Source of the DNA: SXNM01 sp964586155
Lineage (GTDB): Bacteria; Myxococcota_A; UBA9042
Assembly (NCBI GenBank): GCA_964586155.1
Contig: CAZPHC010000006.1
Coordinates: forward strand, 124,001-188,000
DNA length: 64,000 nt
Direction of reading: 5' to 3'
In this document: piece after piece, positions 31,077 to 42,521 of the stretch
Layout: each line of letters starts with the position of its first letter
Position numbering within the stretch: the first letter of the stretch is position 1
Program-made: the position numbers and the translations under genes
The notes under the pieces: generated by a model
Told to the model about the DNA's origin: nothing
Database searches by the model: none
What the model saw: the letters and a program-made list of their open reading frames with translations, nothing else

Positions 31077-33134
31077 TTGCCCCCGACAGCCATCCGACGC
31101 GACGCGACGCGACGAGCCCTGACGATCGGCCTGCTGGCGGGTCTCGCGGCTTGTGGCTCCGACTATTCGCTCGAGCAGCAGACGCCGCCGAACGTGCCGA
31201 ACGGCACCTACAAGTTCACGCCCGACGGCAGCACCGGCGACGGCGCCGCGTCCGGGGCCGACGGCGGCGGTGCCACGGTGGACGCGGGCGATCGCGGCGG
31301 CACGCCCGATCTCTGCCTGGCCTGCAGCGGCAACAGCGATTGCGTCGCCGGCAGCTGCGAGACCGCGGCCTGCGTCGCGGGTTGCTGCAAGGTCGCGGCC
31401 GCCGAACCCGGCAGCGCCTGCGACGATGGCCTCGCCTGCACCGGCCCCGATCTCTGCGGCGCGGCGGGCTGTGCGGGACCGCCGCTCGATTGCGACGACG
31501 GCCTCAGCTGCACCACCGACGCCTGCGACGCCGCGGCCGGCGGCTGCAGCCACGCCATCGCGGACGGCTTCTGCGCGATCGACGACGCCTGCGTCGAGGC
31601 CAGCGCCGCCAAGCCGGGCGCCCCCTGCCAGCTCTGCGATCCGACCAAGGATGCCAAGGCCTGGAGCGACCTCGCCGGCTGCTGCCAGGTCGACGGCGAC
31701 TGCAAGACCACCGGCGTCTGCGATGCGCCCACCTGCGACACCACGACCTCGACCTGCGTGCCCGGGACCAAACTCGGCTGCTGCACGAGCGACAAGGCCT
31801 GCGACGACGGCGACCTCTGCACCCTCGACAGCTGCGACCTGGCGACCGGCGTCTGCTCCATCACGCCCAAGGCATGCGCGGACGCGTCGTCCTGCGAGCT
31901 CGGCGTATGTGACGCGTCGACCGGCCTGTGCACCACCCAGGTCGCGGCCAACCAATGCGCGATCGCGGGCAGTTGCCTCGCTGGCGGTGCCATCAACCCG
32001 CTCGAGCCCTGCCTGACCTGCCAGCCACTGGTGTCGCAGACGCAGTGGAGCTCGGCCGTCGGCCAGGCCTGTGATGACGGCGAGCCGTGCACGCTCGACG
32101 ACGCCTGCTCGCCCAAAGGTGCCTGCCTCGGTACGTTCAAGCCCGGCTGCTGCAAGAACGACGGCGACTGCCAGACGCTCGCGTCGGCCTGCGTGACCGC
32201 CACCTGTCAGGTCGCGGCCAACGTCTGCGTGACCAACGAGGTCCCCGGCTGCTGCGACTCGGGCGCCTGCTGCGATGTCACGACCAAGTCGCAGAAGCCC
32301 AAGGGCACGATGTGCTCGGCCACGATCGTCGTGCTCGACTTCGCCTGCGAGGGCCAGGCGATCCGCCGCCGTGAGCTCTACCCCGGCTGCACCGGCCAGA
32401 GCGCCACGATCTGCTCGAGCGACGGCGCCTACCTCTTCGCCGGGGATTGGACGACGGTGCAGACCTGCCCGCAAGACACCGTCTGCACGCCGACGGGCTC
32501 GGGCCAGCAGCCCACCTGCAAGCCCAAGGGCACCTGCGTCGGCGCGTGCGGCGGCTGGGCCTCGGGCAACGCCTGCTCGTGCAGCCCGGGCTGCGAGGCC
32601 GCAGGCACCTGCTGCAGCGACTACAAGCAGGTCTGCGCCTGCTCGAGCGGGGCGTGCTGCGACGGCTCGTCCGGCACCTTCTTGGCCAAGGGCGCGGCCT
32701 GCGGCTCGGCTGCACCGCAGTACCAATGCTCGGGCGCGACCGTGCAGAAGCGGGACGGTGTCTCGGTCTGCTCCGGCGCCGCCGCGACCTGCCCGTCGCC
32801 GACGTACGGCGCGTGGAGCAACGTCCAGACCTGCCCGTCGGGCACGACCTGCACCGCGGCGGCCAATGGCTCCTCGGCCAGCTGCACCGGCTCGACGAAC
32901 TCTTGCAGCGGCAAGTGTGGCGGCCAGGGCAGCGGCGCGTGCTGGTGCGACGACGCCTGCAGTGGCTTTGGCGACTGCTGCGCCGACTACGTCAAGCTGT
33001 GCAAGGGCTGCGGCTCGATCACCAACTCGTGCAACAACAAATGCGGTGGCCAGGGCGTCGGAGGCTGCTGGTGCGACTCCGCCTGCGCGACGCTCGGCGA
33101 CTGCTGTGCCGACAAGCCCGCGTGCTGTGGCTGA
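31077..33134 (+). CDS. Cys-rich lipoprotein with three somatomedin-B-like domains
   Basis: 685 aa. No ATG or GTG lies before the signal peptide; TTG 31077 with GGAGG four bases upstream is the best start and gives a lipoprotein signal (ALTIGLLAGLAAC). About 430 residues of disulfide-rich modules follow (CDDGLACTGPDLC, CDDGDLCTLDSC and similar). Then come three somatomedin-B-like units at about residues 484-521, 608-643 and 650-685. The second fits the eight-Cys pattern C-x3-C-x7-C-x-C-x3-C-x5-CC-x-DY-x3-C exactly; the third has DK instead of DY. In animals such domains bind PAI-1 and uPAR; bacterial roles are unknown. It is divergent from metK. Confidence 0.85.
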   Translation: MPPTAIRRDATRRALTIGLLAGLAACGSDYSLEQQTPPNVPNGTYKFTPDGSTGDGAASGADGGGATVDAGDRGGTPDLCLACSGNSDCVAGSCETAACVAGCCKVAAAEPGSACDDGLACTGPDLCGAAGCAGPPLDCDDGLSCTTDACDAAAGGCSHAIADGFCAIDDACVEASAAKPGAPCQLCDPTKDAKAWSDLAGCCQVDGDCKTTGVCDAPTCDTTTSTCVPGTKLGCCTSDKACDDGDLCTLDSCDLATGVCSITPKACADASSCELGVCDASTGLCTTQVAANQCAIAGSCLAGGAINPLEPCLTCQPLVSQTQWSSAVGQACDDGEPCTLDDACSPKGACLGTFKPGCCKNDGDCQTLASACVTATCQVAANVCVTNEVPGCCDSGACCDVTTKSQKPKGTMCSATIVVLDFACEGQAIRRRELYPGCTGQSATICSSDGAYLFAGDWTTVQTCPQDTVCTPTGSGQQPTCKPKGTCVGACGGWASGNACSCSPGCEAAGTCCSDYKQVCACSSGACCDGSSGTFLAKGAACGSAAPQYQCSGATVQKRDGVSVCSGAAATCPSPTYGAWSNVQTCPSGTTCTAAANGSSASCTGSTNSCSGKCGGQGSGACWCDDACSGFGDCCADYVKLCKGCGSITNSCNNKCGGQGVGGCWCDSACATLGDCCADKPACCG

Positions 33135-33147
33135 GCCCGCAGACGCC

Positions 33148-33927
33148 GTGACGCTGCCGCTCTTCGACTCCCACGTCCACCTCGACGATCCCGAGCTGGT
33201 CGCCGACGCGGCCCTCGACGGGCTCTGGCGCGACGCTGCGGTCGCCGGCCTGGTTGGCGCCGTGACGGCGGGCTACGGCCCCGAGCGCGACGCCGACGCG
33301 ATCGCGACGTTGCGGCCAGGGCGACCGCTGTGGCGGGCCGTGGGGCTGCACCCTTGGTGGCTGGCCGCTGCGGCCGACGACGCGGCGCGCCAACGAGGCC
33401 TCGATGCGCTGCGGGCACAGGTCCGCGGCCCCGGCGTCGTCGCGCTGGGCGAGATCGGCCTCGACGAGACGCGCAAGCGCGCCTTTGGCCTCGACGGCCA
33501 GCGGACCTGGTTCTCGGCGGCGCTGCGTCTGGCGATCGAGGTGGACCTGCCGGTGGTGTTGCACGTCGTGCGCTGGCACGGCCACGCGTTGCGGGTGCTG
33601 CAGGAGCTGCCGCCGCCGGGGGGCGTCGTCCACCGCTACGGCGGCCCGGCGGAGCTCGTGGCGCCCCTCTGCGCCCTCGGCCTGTCGATCTCGATCTGCA
33701 CCGACGCGCTCCGTCGCCCCGACCGCTTCGCCGCCGTCGCGCGGGCGGTTCCGGCCGACCGGCTGGTGATCGAGACGGATTGGCCGCTGGACGACCGACC
33801 GTGGGCCGAGGCGCTCGGTGAACTGCGCGACCTGGTCGCGGCGATCGCCGCCTGGCGCGACGAGCCGGCGGCGGACGTCGCTGCCCGCTCGGTCGCCAAC
33901 GCGCGTCGGCTCTACCGCCTCGACTGA
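33148..33927 (+). CDS. TatD-like metal-dependent hydrolase
   Basis: 259 aa with a GTG start (another in-frame GTG, at 33127, would overlap the previous stop). Amidohydrolase-fold motifs are in order: FDSHVHLDD with metal ligands His9 and His11, AVGLHPWW, ALGEIGLDE with the bridging Glu, VVLHVVRWHG, VHRYGG, and IETDWPL with the last Asp ligand. TatD proteins are usually 3'-5' nucleases or phosphodiesterases in the cytosol. The family pattern for the third histidine is HxFSG; here it is HRYGG, so divergence within the family is likely. It follows the Cys-rich gene by only 13 bases, without an obvious functional link. Confidence 0.85.
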   Translation: MTLPLFDSHVHLDDPELVADAALDGLWRDAAVAGLVGAVTAGYGPERDADAIATLRPGRPLWRAVGLHPWWLAAAADDAARQRGLDALRAQVRGPGVVALGEIGLDETRKRAFGLDGQRTWFSAALRLAIEVDLPVVLHVVRWHGHALRVLQELPPPGGVVHRYGGPAELVAPLCALGLSISICTDALRRPDRFAAVARAVPADRLVIETDWPLDDRPWAEALGELRDLVAAIAAWRDEPAADVAARSVANARRLYRLD

Positions 33928-33943
33928 GCGACCCGGACGGCGC

Positions 33944-34876
33944 TCAGCTCGGCCCGATGCCGGCGAACGCCATCGTCGCGTAGAAGCAGGACTGCGAGGC
34001 CGCCTGCAGCGCGGCGCGGCGGATGTCCTCGGGCACGGGCTGCTGCACCAACGCCTCGTCGTTGACGAAGCCGCGCGCGGCCTCGGCGGCGAAGGTCTGC
34101 TCGGACTGGCGCGGCCGGCTGCGGCCCTGGGCTTCGAGCAGCCAGTAGCGCGCCGACGGACCGCTGCCGGCGGCCAGGCAGAGAAAGCCCGTCATCTCGG
34201 CGAAACCCTCGCGGACGTTGGCGTCGTGTGGCACGGCGAGCGCCGCGGCGCGGGCGCGATCGTACATGCGCGCGGTCATCAGCGCCGCGGCCAGGAACAC
34301 GCCGGGGTGGCCTTCGCCCAAGGCCTTGGCCATGACCTCGGCGGCACGCTCGGCCAGCGGCACGTTGCCGACCTCGACCCACTCGCCCATCGCGTCGAGC
34401 ATCTTGCTCGGCCACGCGGCGGACGGCATGCCGAGCTCCTCGACCAGCTTGTCGAGTGGTTCGCGGCCGCCGCCCGCTTCGGCGAGGTAGGTCGCGAGGG
34501 CCTCGATGACCTCGGCGCCGGTGGGCGCGTGGCAGCGATCGGCCCAATCGGCCGCGAACTCCGCGTCGACGAGGTACGCGAACATGCGCGCCATGCGATC
34601 GTGCGGCCAGGTCGGCACGCGCCAGCGCTCCCAGAGCTCCTGCACCGCCATCCAGACCAACACGCGCAGGCCCTCGTCCTGCACCCCGGACTGCTCGAGC
34701 CAGGCGTCCTCGAGGTCGGCCTGGCTGCGGCTCGCGACCGCGGCGGCGGTGAAGGAGTCCTTGTCCGTCGGGATGTTGAGCTGGCCGAGCGCGTCGATCA
34801 GCTCTGCGTCGCTCCAGCTGCGCAGCTCCGGGCTGTGCCCGTCCCAAGTGGCGAGGCGGCCTGTGAGTTCGGTCAT
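33944..34876 (-). CDS. Protein of unknown function (310 aa)
   Basis: ATG preceded by AGAGGAG six bases away. A soluble, mostly helical, acidic protein with no signal peptide or membrane segment and no motif I can name. Features that stand out are TWDGHSPELRSWSDAELIDAL near the N-terminus, a Trp-rich stretch (VLVWMAVQELWERWRVPTWP) near residues 70-90, and alternating small/hydrophobic helices in the C-terminal half (AERAAEVMAKAL, FLAAALMTARMYDRARAAAL), which look like a helical repeat. It lies upstream of the peroxiredoxin stop on the same strand, converging on the TatD-like gene. Composition is like its neighbours, with no sign of transfer. Confidence 0.8.
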   Translation of the reverse strand: MTELTGRLATWDGHSPELRSWSDAELIDALGQLNIPTDKDSFTAAAVASRSQADLEDAWLEQSGVQDEGLRVLVWMAVQELWERWRVPTWPHDRMARMFAYLVDAEFAADWADRCHAPTGAEVIEALATYLAEAGGGREPLDKLVEELGMPSAAWPSKMLDAMGEWVEVGNVPLAERAAEVMAKALGEGHPGVFLAAALMTARMYDRARAAALAVPHDANVREGFAEMTGFLCLAAGSGPSARYWLLEAQGRSRPRQSEQTFAAEAARGFVNDEALVQQPVPEDIRRAALQAASQSCFYATMAFAGIGPS

Positions 34877-34959
34877 CGTCGTCTCCTCTGGCTCGGCGTC
34901 AGGGCCGGAGCGGCCGCCATCGTGGCCGGCGGCGCGGAAGGTTCAGGCAGCGCGCAGGT

Positions 34960-35487
34960 TCAGGTGGCTCGCGCCGCGGCGAGCGCGGCCAGGACCGCGT
35001 CGACGTGGCCCTTCACCGCCACCTTGGGCCAGGCGGCCGCGATCTGGCCCGCCGGATCGACCAGGTAGGTCGAGCGCAACACGCCGACCATCTTGCGACC
35101 CATGAACGTCTTGTCGCCCCAGGCGCCCCAGGCCTGCAGCGTCTCCTTGCCCTCGTCGGTCGCGAGGATGAAGGGCAGGGCGTATTTCTCGCGGAATCGC
35201 AGGTGGCGCTTGCCGGGGTCGGGGCTCACGCCGATGACGCGACAGCCGGCGGCGGCGAAGCGCTCGTAGCGATCGCGGAAGTCGCATGCCTCGATCGTGC
35301 AGCCAGGCGTGTCGTCCTTGGGGTAGAAGTAGACGACGGTCCAGGCGCCGCCGCTCTGGTGCAGATCGACGACCGAGCCGTCGTCGGCGGGCAGCTGCAG
35401 CGCAGGGGCGCGGCTGCCGACGGCGGGGGTGACGCGCTCGGCGGCCGGCGCGGGCGGGGGCGCAGTTGCTGTCTTGGACGGCGACAT
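34960..35487 (-). CDS. bcp: Peroxiredoxin of the BCP/PrxQ type
   Basis: 175 aa from an ATG with AGGAG six bases before it; an extended frame lacks a ribosome site. A ~20-residue Thr/Ala/Pro-rich N-terminal tail precedes the thioredoxin-fold core. Peroxidatic Cys63 lies in DDTPGCTIEACDF, and the likely resolving Cys68 is five residues later, the arrangement of atypical 2-Cys PrxQ/BCP enzymes. Supporting motifs are VVYFYPKDD and RSTYLVDPAG. It would reduce hydrogen peroxide and organic hydroperoxides with thioredoxin. There is no export signal, so it is probably cytosolic. Divergent from the phosphoesterase gene. Confidence 0.92.
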   Translation of the reverse strand: MSPSKTATAPPPAPAAERVTPAVGSRAPALQLPADDGSVVDLHQSGGAWTVVYFYPKDDTPGCTIEACDFRDRYERFAAAGCRVIGVSPDPGKRHLRFREKYALPFILATDEGKETLQAWGAWGDKTFMGRKMVGVLRSTYLVDPAGQIAAAWPKVAVKGHVDAVLAALAAARAT

Positions 35488-35734
35488 CGTCGGCTCCTGG
35501 GGCGCGTGCGTCGTCGGCTCGTGCGAAGCGACGTGGCGGGCCCGTGGCCCCGCGCGAACGGCCAGACGGCGCGACGAGCGGGCCCTTGTGGCCAGGAGCG
35601 TGACACTGGCACCGGGGCGGGTCAATGCGCCCGGCCGCGACCGCCTGCCCGCGATGTCGGCGCGACACGGGGCGCTGTTCGTGACCTTGGGGGGCCGGGC
35701 CGCGGCCAGATCTGCGCCTGGGACGCTTCGGAGC

Positions 35735-35762
35735 TTGCGAGTCAGCGGAGCTCTGGTACCTT
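35735..35762 (+). promoter_or_regulatory. Putative promoter of the phosphoesterase gene
   Basis: TTGCGA, 16 bases and TACCTT, about 57 bases before the ATG; the same -10 (TACCTT) occurs before secA and the isocitrate-dehydrogenase gene. Confidence 0.4.
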
Positions 35763-35765
35763 GAT

Positions 35766-35800
35766 CGGACGAGGCTGGGGCATCGCTCCGCGATCGTCCG
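35766..35800 (+). promoter_or_regulatory. Inverted repeat in the 5' leader of the phosphoesterase gene
   Basis: CGGACGA and TCGTCCG form a 7-bp stem around 21 bases. An alternative inner hairpin ATCGC-TCC-GCGAT overlaps the right arm. It lies between the promoter-like element and the ribosome site, so it may affect translation or RNA stability. Confidence 0.3.
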
Positions 35801-35819
35801 CCCTTGCCCGGAGGCGTCC

Positions 35820-36554
35820 ATGCGCTTGGCCATCATCAGCGACATCCACGCCAATATCCAAGCCTTGGACCGCGCGCTCGCCAAGTGCGACGAGCTCGAG
35901 GTCGACGAGATCGTCTGCCTCGGGGACGTCGTCGGCTACGGCGGCAACCCGAACGAGTGCTGCGATCGCCTGCGCGAGCGCGCAGCGGTCGTGTTGATGG
36001 GCAACCACGACGCGGCCGTCGTCGGCGTCATGGACACCGACTACTACTACGACGCCGCGCGCAAGGCCCTGTACTGGACGCGCAACGAGCTCACCGAGGA
36101 CAACTTCCGTTGGCTCTACTCGCTGCCCTACTGCAACCTGCGCCCGGATCTGGACACGGCGTTCTTCCACGCCGCGCCGATCCTGCCGTCGGCGTTCTAC
36201 TATGTCGTGCGCAACGAGGAGGCCGAGGCGTTGACCCGCATGCGCGCGGGGTTGCTCGGCCACAACTTCATCGGCCACAGCCACCTGACGACGACCTACG
36301 AGTACAACGGCAAGAAGGTCAAGGACGTGACGGGCAGCTACCAGCACCGCCCCGACCACAAGTACCTGGTCAACGTCGGCTCGGTCGGCCAGCCGCGCGA
36401 TCGCAACCCGGACTCGTGCTTCGTCGTCTTCGACACCGACAGCAAGCGCATGGCCCACGTCCGCACGTCCTACGACGTCGGTGCCGCAGCGTCGCGCATC
36501 CGCGAGGTCGGCCTGGACGAGAAGTTCGCGCGTCGCCTCGCCGTCGGCGTCTGA
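35820..36554 (+). CDS. Calcineurin-like metallophosphoesterase
   Basis: 244 aa; GGAGG five bases before ATG. All metallophosphoesterase motifs are present: Asp8 and His10 in ISDIHANIQAL, CLGDVVGYGGNPNE, MGNHDAAV, then FFHAAP and GHSHLTTTYE. The family binds two divalent metals and hydrolyses phosphomonoesters or phosphodiesters. The 'VGYGGNPNE' version is typical of the YfcE/MJ0936-like group, several of which act on cyclic nucleotides or phosphoproteins; the substrate here is unknown. A Tyr-rich insert (DTDYYYDAARKALYW) precedes the helical part. Cytosolic, single gene, convergent with the kinase gene. Confidence 0.9.
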   Translation: MRLAIISDIHANIQALDRALAKCDELEVDEIVCLGDVVGYGGNPNECCDRLRERAAVVLMGNHDAAVVGVMDTDYYYDAARKALYWTRNELTEDNFRWLYSLPYCNLRPDLDTAFFHAAPILPSAFYYVVRNEEAEALTRMRAGLLGHNFIGHSHLTTTYEYNGKKVKDVTGSYQHRPDHKYLVNVGSVGQPRDRNPDSCFVVFDTDSKRMAHVRTSYDVGAAASRIREVGLDEKFARRLAVGV

Positions 36555-36594
36555 GCCGCGTGCGTCTGCCGCCGGCGGCGCGGCGTCGTTCCGG

Positions 36595-39468
<2,874 letters not shown>

Positions 39469-39492
39469 CGAGTTCGCTTCGTCCGGGTCTGG

Positions 39493-39521
39493 ATTCTACG
39501 GCAGGACCGGGTCAACGTCCA
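39493..39521 (-). promoter_or_regulatory. Putative promoter of the receptor-kinase gene
   Basis: On the minus strand TGGACG, 17 bases and TAGAAT (five of six consensus bases), about 25 bases before the kinase ATG. Confidence 0.5.
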
Positions 39522-39630
39522 TCGACCGCGACGGAATTCGCCACGGAGGGCGGCTCCGACGGTCCGCGCCTTCGGTGTGTGCGGGCGACGCCGCCAGGAT
39601 GGCCTCGGGACCAGCGCCTCAGTCGCTCGA

Positions 39631-41217
39631 TCAGGGGCGGAATGGCTCGGCCAGTGCCCCGGGAGCGCGGCGCCAGGCCGGCGTGTAGTAGCGACCGGGC
39701 GGCAGCGCCAACGCTTCGCGCACGGCGCCGTCGTGGCTGGCGAACCAGACGCGGGTGCCAGCGCCGTCTTCGTCGGAGACGTAGATGACGCGGCGGCCGC
39801 AGCTCGACCACGTCGGCTCCAGCGAGCGCTTGCCGCGGCCCGGCGTCAGGCGCTGCATCTGCTTGTTGGCGTCGACCGTCAGGATGTCCACCGCCGATCC
39901 GCGCAGGCCCGAATAGACGATGCGGCCGTTGACGCCCCAATCGGGGCCGGTGTTGTACTGGCCGGCCCAGGTGAGGCGGCGGACGTCGCTGCCGTCGGCG
40001 TTCATCACGTAGATCTGCGGCGTGCCGCTGCGGTTCGAGACGAAGCCGATCTGGCGGCCGTCGGGCGACCAGGTCGGATCGAGGTCGTCGGCCTCGTGCT
40101 TGGTCAGGTTCTTGGCCGGGCGGCCCTTGGCATCCAGCAGCCAGAGGTCCGCTTGGTCGCCGTCGTTGATCGTCGCGACGATCTGGCCCGCCGGGCCGGC
40201 GGCGGCCGTGCGGTACTGCAGCTCGTCGCTGGTGGCGAAGGGCTTGGGCACCGTGACGTTGTGCGCGCCGATGGTGCCGTCGGCCGGTGGCGCCGTGGTG
40301 CGCGAGCCCGGCCGCTGCACCGAGGCCTTGCGGCCGCCCTTCTTCGGTGGCTCGGCGAAGGGGTTGGTCTGGCGCGAGGCTGGCGTCACGAGGTCCGGCG
40401 CCTGGCTGTAGATCTGCTCGACGTCGGGTCCGTCGATGCGAAAGAGCGAGGGCAGGTCGGTGCGGAAGCTGACGTAGGCCACGCCGAGGTCCGCCGACGG
40501 CCGCGGCAGCATGTGCACGCCCTTGTCGCCGACCAGCACGCGCGCGTTGTAGCCGTCGGCGTCGGCCATCCAGATGGCGCGATCGACGCCCGGCGCCGGC
40601 GAAGAGTAGAAGAATTGGCCGTCGAAGCTGCCCATCACTCCGGTCAGCGCGCCGAACACGACGTTGCTGACCTTGTGCGCGACACGCCGCATCTGGTTCG
40701 CCGGGCCGGTCACGATGGCGTGGCGGCCGAGCTCGACGGCGTTGCCGTCACGCACGTCGATCATTTGGATATGCACCTCGACGCCGTCGGCGACCGTCTT
40801 GGACTTGCGCGCCCAGAGGCCGACCGCCCAGACCACGTCGGCCTTGCGGGCCTGGTCGAGGTGGATCTCGAAGTTGGGCACCGAGTAGCGCTGGATCGCC
40901 GCGCGCTGCGCCAGCGGCACAGGCAGCGCGCGGACGACGCCGGACAAGCGCATGTCGTTGTGCACGACCATCTCGAGCGTCTCGCACCACGCCTTCTGCG
41001 GGCCGCAGGCGACCGGCATCACGAGCAGGCCGTCGAGTGGCCGCTGCGTCGCCTCGACCACGACGTAGAGGCCGTCGGTGGCGGCGTCTCCGCCGCTGAG
41101 GGCCGGCGTCGGCTGCGCCGACGCGGCCAGGGGCAGACCGGCGAGCGCGAGGCCCACCAGCGCAGCCACGCCCAGGAACCGCCGACGCCAGGGACGTCGG
41201 CCAACGACCGCGCTCAT
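39631..41217 (-). CDS. tolB: Tol-Pal system beta-propeller protein TolB
   Basis: 528 aa, about 100 residues longer than E. coli TolB. Signal peptide (FLGVAALVGLALAGLPLAASA). The N-terminal alpha/beta domain contains VVWAVGLWARK. The C-terminal propeller has repeated DPTWSPDGRQIGFVSNRSG, DVRRLTWAGQYNTGPDW and SLEPTWSSCGRRVIYVSDED, typical TolB/WD40-like blades. An extra Lys/Pro/Thr-rich segment (around PPKKGGRKAS, residues ~280-335) is inserted in the propeller region. TolB links Pal to the outer-membrane constriction machinery. tolQRA and pal are not adjacent. The ATG overlaps the HD-gene stop (ATGA); GAGGAG lies just upstream. Confidence 0.9.
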   Translation of the reverse strand: MSAVVGRRPWRRRFLGVAALVGLALAGLPLAASAQPTPALSGGDAATDGLYVVVEATQRPLDGLLVMPVACGPQKAWCETLEMVVHNDMRLSGVVRALPVPLAQRAAIQRYSVPNFEIHLDQARKADVVWAVGLWARKSKTVADGVEVHIQMIDVRDGNAVELGRHAIVTGPANQMRRVAHKVSNVVFGALTGVMGSFDGQFFYSSPAPGVDRAIWMADADGYNARVLVGDKGVHMLPRPSADLGVAYVSFRTDLPSLFRIDGPDVEQIYSQAPDLVTPASRQTNPFAEPPKKGGRKASVQRPGSRTTAPPADGTIGAHNVTVPKPFATSDELQYRTAAAGPAGQIVATINDGDQADLWLLDAKGRPAKNLTKHEADDLDPTWSPDGRQIGFVSNRSGTPQIYVMNADGSDVRRLTWAGQYNTGPDWGVNGRIVYSGLRGSAVDILTVDANKQMQRLTPGRGKRSLEPTWSSCGRRVIYVSDEDGAGTRVWFASHDGAVREALALPPGRYYTPAWRRAPGALAEPFRP

Positions 41218-42521
41218 CTCGACTCCTCGCCGCCGCGTAGCTCGAGTACCCAAGCTGCGGCGCGCTCCATGTCCTGTTCGGCGACGTAGGTTCGTTCCAT
41301 GCGTGTCGTCTCTGCGTACCGCTGGAACAGCGCCGTCGCCTCGCCGAGCGGCAGCGTGTGACCAGCGCCGACGCGCGGCTGGATCTGTACATAGATAGCA
41401 CGATCGCCGGCGCCGCGATCGCGGTATTTCGAGAGCGCACCATGGCTGGTGACGCGGAAATGATCGATGCCGTGGGCGCTCAGGCGCGCCTCGAGCCGAT
41501 CGAGATCGTCGTCGCGGCCATGCCAGCCACGCTCGGCGAGCAGCGGCAGCGGCCGGTGCTGCACGATCGCCGCCGCCCAGCGCGAACGAGGCGCCGCGGC
41601 GCGCAGCTTGGCCCAGAGCGCGCCGTCGTCGAAGCCGACGAAGGCCTCGGGGTCGGTCGGTACCGTCAGGTCGGGCTCTTCTTCGTAGTAGCGGCGCAGC
41701 ATGTGGTCGTAGCAGACCACCTTGGGGTGGAAGTAGACCATCAGGAACATGTGCATCCGGCTGAGCAGGAAGTCGTCGAACGTGTAGAGCGCACGATCCT
41801 GCAGCGCCAGCCAGACGCGGCCCTGCTCGTCCTCGTGGCGACCGAGGTGGCCGATCAGCCACGACGCGTCGAACTTGCCGTAGCTGACGCCCGAGAAGTA
41901 GCTGTCGCGCTGCAGGTAGTCCATGCGGTCGACGTCGAGCTCGCCGGAGCAGAGCGTCGCGAGCAGGGGCCGCAGGTCGCGGCCGGCGACCGAGAACGGC
42001 GCGTCGTCGAGGGCGACGCCGTCGTGCAGCAGGGCCGTGACGTGGCGGGCGCGCACGCCGAGCGGGCGTCCGGCGCGATCGACCGCGTCGCCGAGGGCCG
42101 AGTCGAGCAGGAGCTTGACCGTGTAGTGCTCATGCCGCGCCTGCCGCGCGGGGTTGCCGATGTCGACGCCTTGCAGGCCGAGGGCGCTGCGCGCGGGGAA
42201 CAGCACCTCGGACGAGTGCGACAGCGGCGCGTGGCCCACGTCGTGCAGCATGCCGGCGAGGCGCAGCGTCTGGCGCAGGCGCTTGCGTTCGTCGGACGAG
42301 AGCCAGGCGGCGTCGCCGAGCGCCGCGTCGAAGGCCAGGCCAGCGAGGTGCATCACGCCGATCGAATGCAGCAGGCGGTTGTGGCACGCGCCGGGGAACA
42401 GCAGCTCCGCGAAGCCGAGCTGCTTGACGTTGCGCAGGCGCTGGAACAGCGGCTGGGCGAAGACGGCGACCTCGACCTCGGTCAGCCCGATCGGCCCGTG
42501 GATCGGATCACGGATCTCCAT
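41214..42521 (-). CDS. HD-domain phosphohydrolase
   Basis: 435 aa; GGAGG eight bases before ATG. The opening IRDPIHGPIGLTEVE and the HD motif MLHDVGHAPLSHSSE (His93-Asp94), preceded by HNRLLHSIGVMH, place it with the dGTPase/SAMHD1-like HD hydrolases (YpgQ/COG1078 group). The metal-binding histidines and DVDRMDYLQRDSYFSG follow in the expected order, so the site looks intact. These enzymes hydrolyse nucleotides or related phosphates in the cytosol; the substrate is unknown. The start overlaps the GT-C/TPR gene by 14 bases and the stop overlaps tolB, so it is embedded in the envelope operon. Confidence 0.9.
   Translation of the reverse strand: MEIRDPIHGPIGLTEVEVAVFAQPLFQRLRNVKQLGFAELLFPGACHNRLLHSIGVMHLAGLAFDAALGDAAWLSSDERKRLRQTLRLAGMLHDVGHAPLSHSSEVLFPARSALGLQGVDIGNPARQARHEHYTVKLLLDSALGDAVDRAGRPLGVRARHVTALLHDGVALDDAPFSVAGRDLRPLLATLCSGELDVDRMDYLQRDSYFSGVSYGKFDASWLIGHLGRHEDEQGRVWLALQDRALYTFDDFLLSRMHMFLMVYFHPKVVCYDHMLRRYYEEEPDLTVPTDPEAFVGFDDGALWAKLRAAAPRSRWAAAIVQHRPLPLLAERGWHGRDDDLDRLEARLSAHGIDHFRVTSHGALSKYRDRGAGDRAIYVQIQPRVGAGHTLPLGEATALFQRYAETTRMERTYVAEQDMERAAAWVLELRGGEESR

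Larger units (their letters stand above)
35488..35819. other. Divergent intergenic region of 332 bases
   Basis: No coding frame with a start and ribosome site was seen. The right third holds a promoter-like element and a hairpin-forming leader for the phosphoesterase gene. The left part is GC-rich with only Arg-rich chance frames and should contain the bcp promoter, which I could not locate confidently. Confidence 0.6.
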
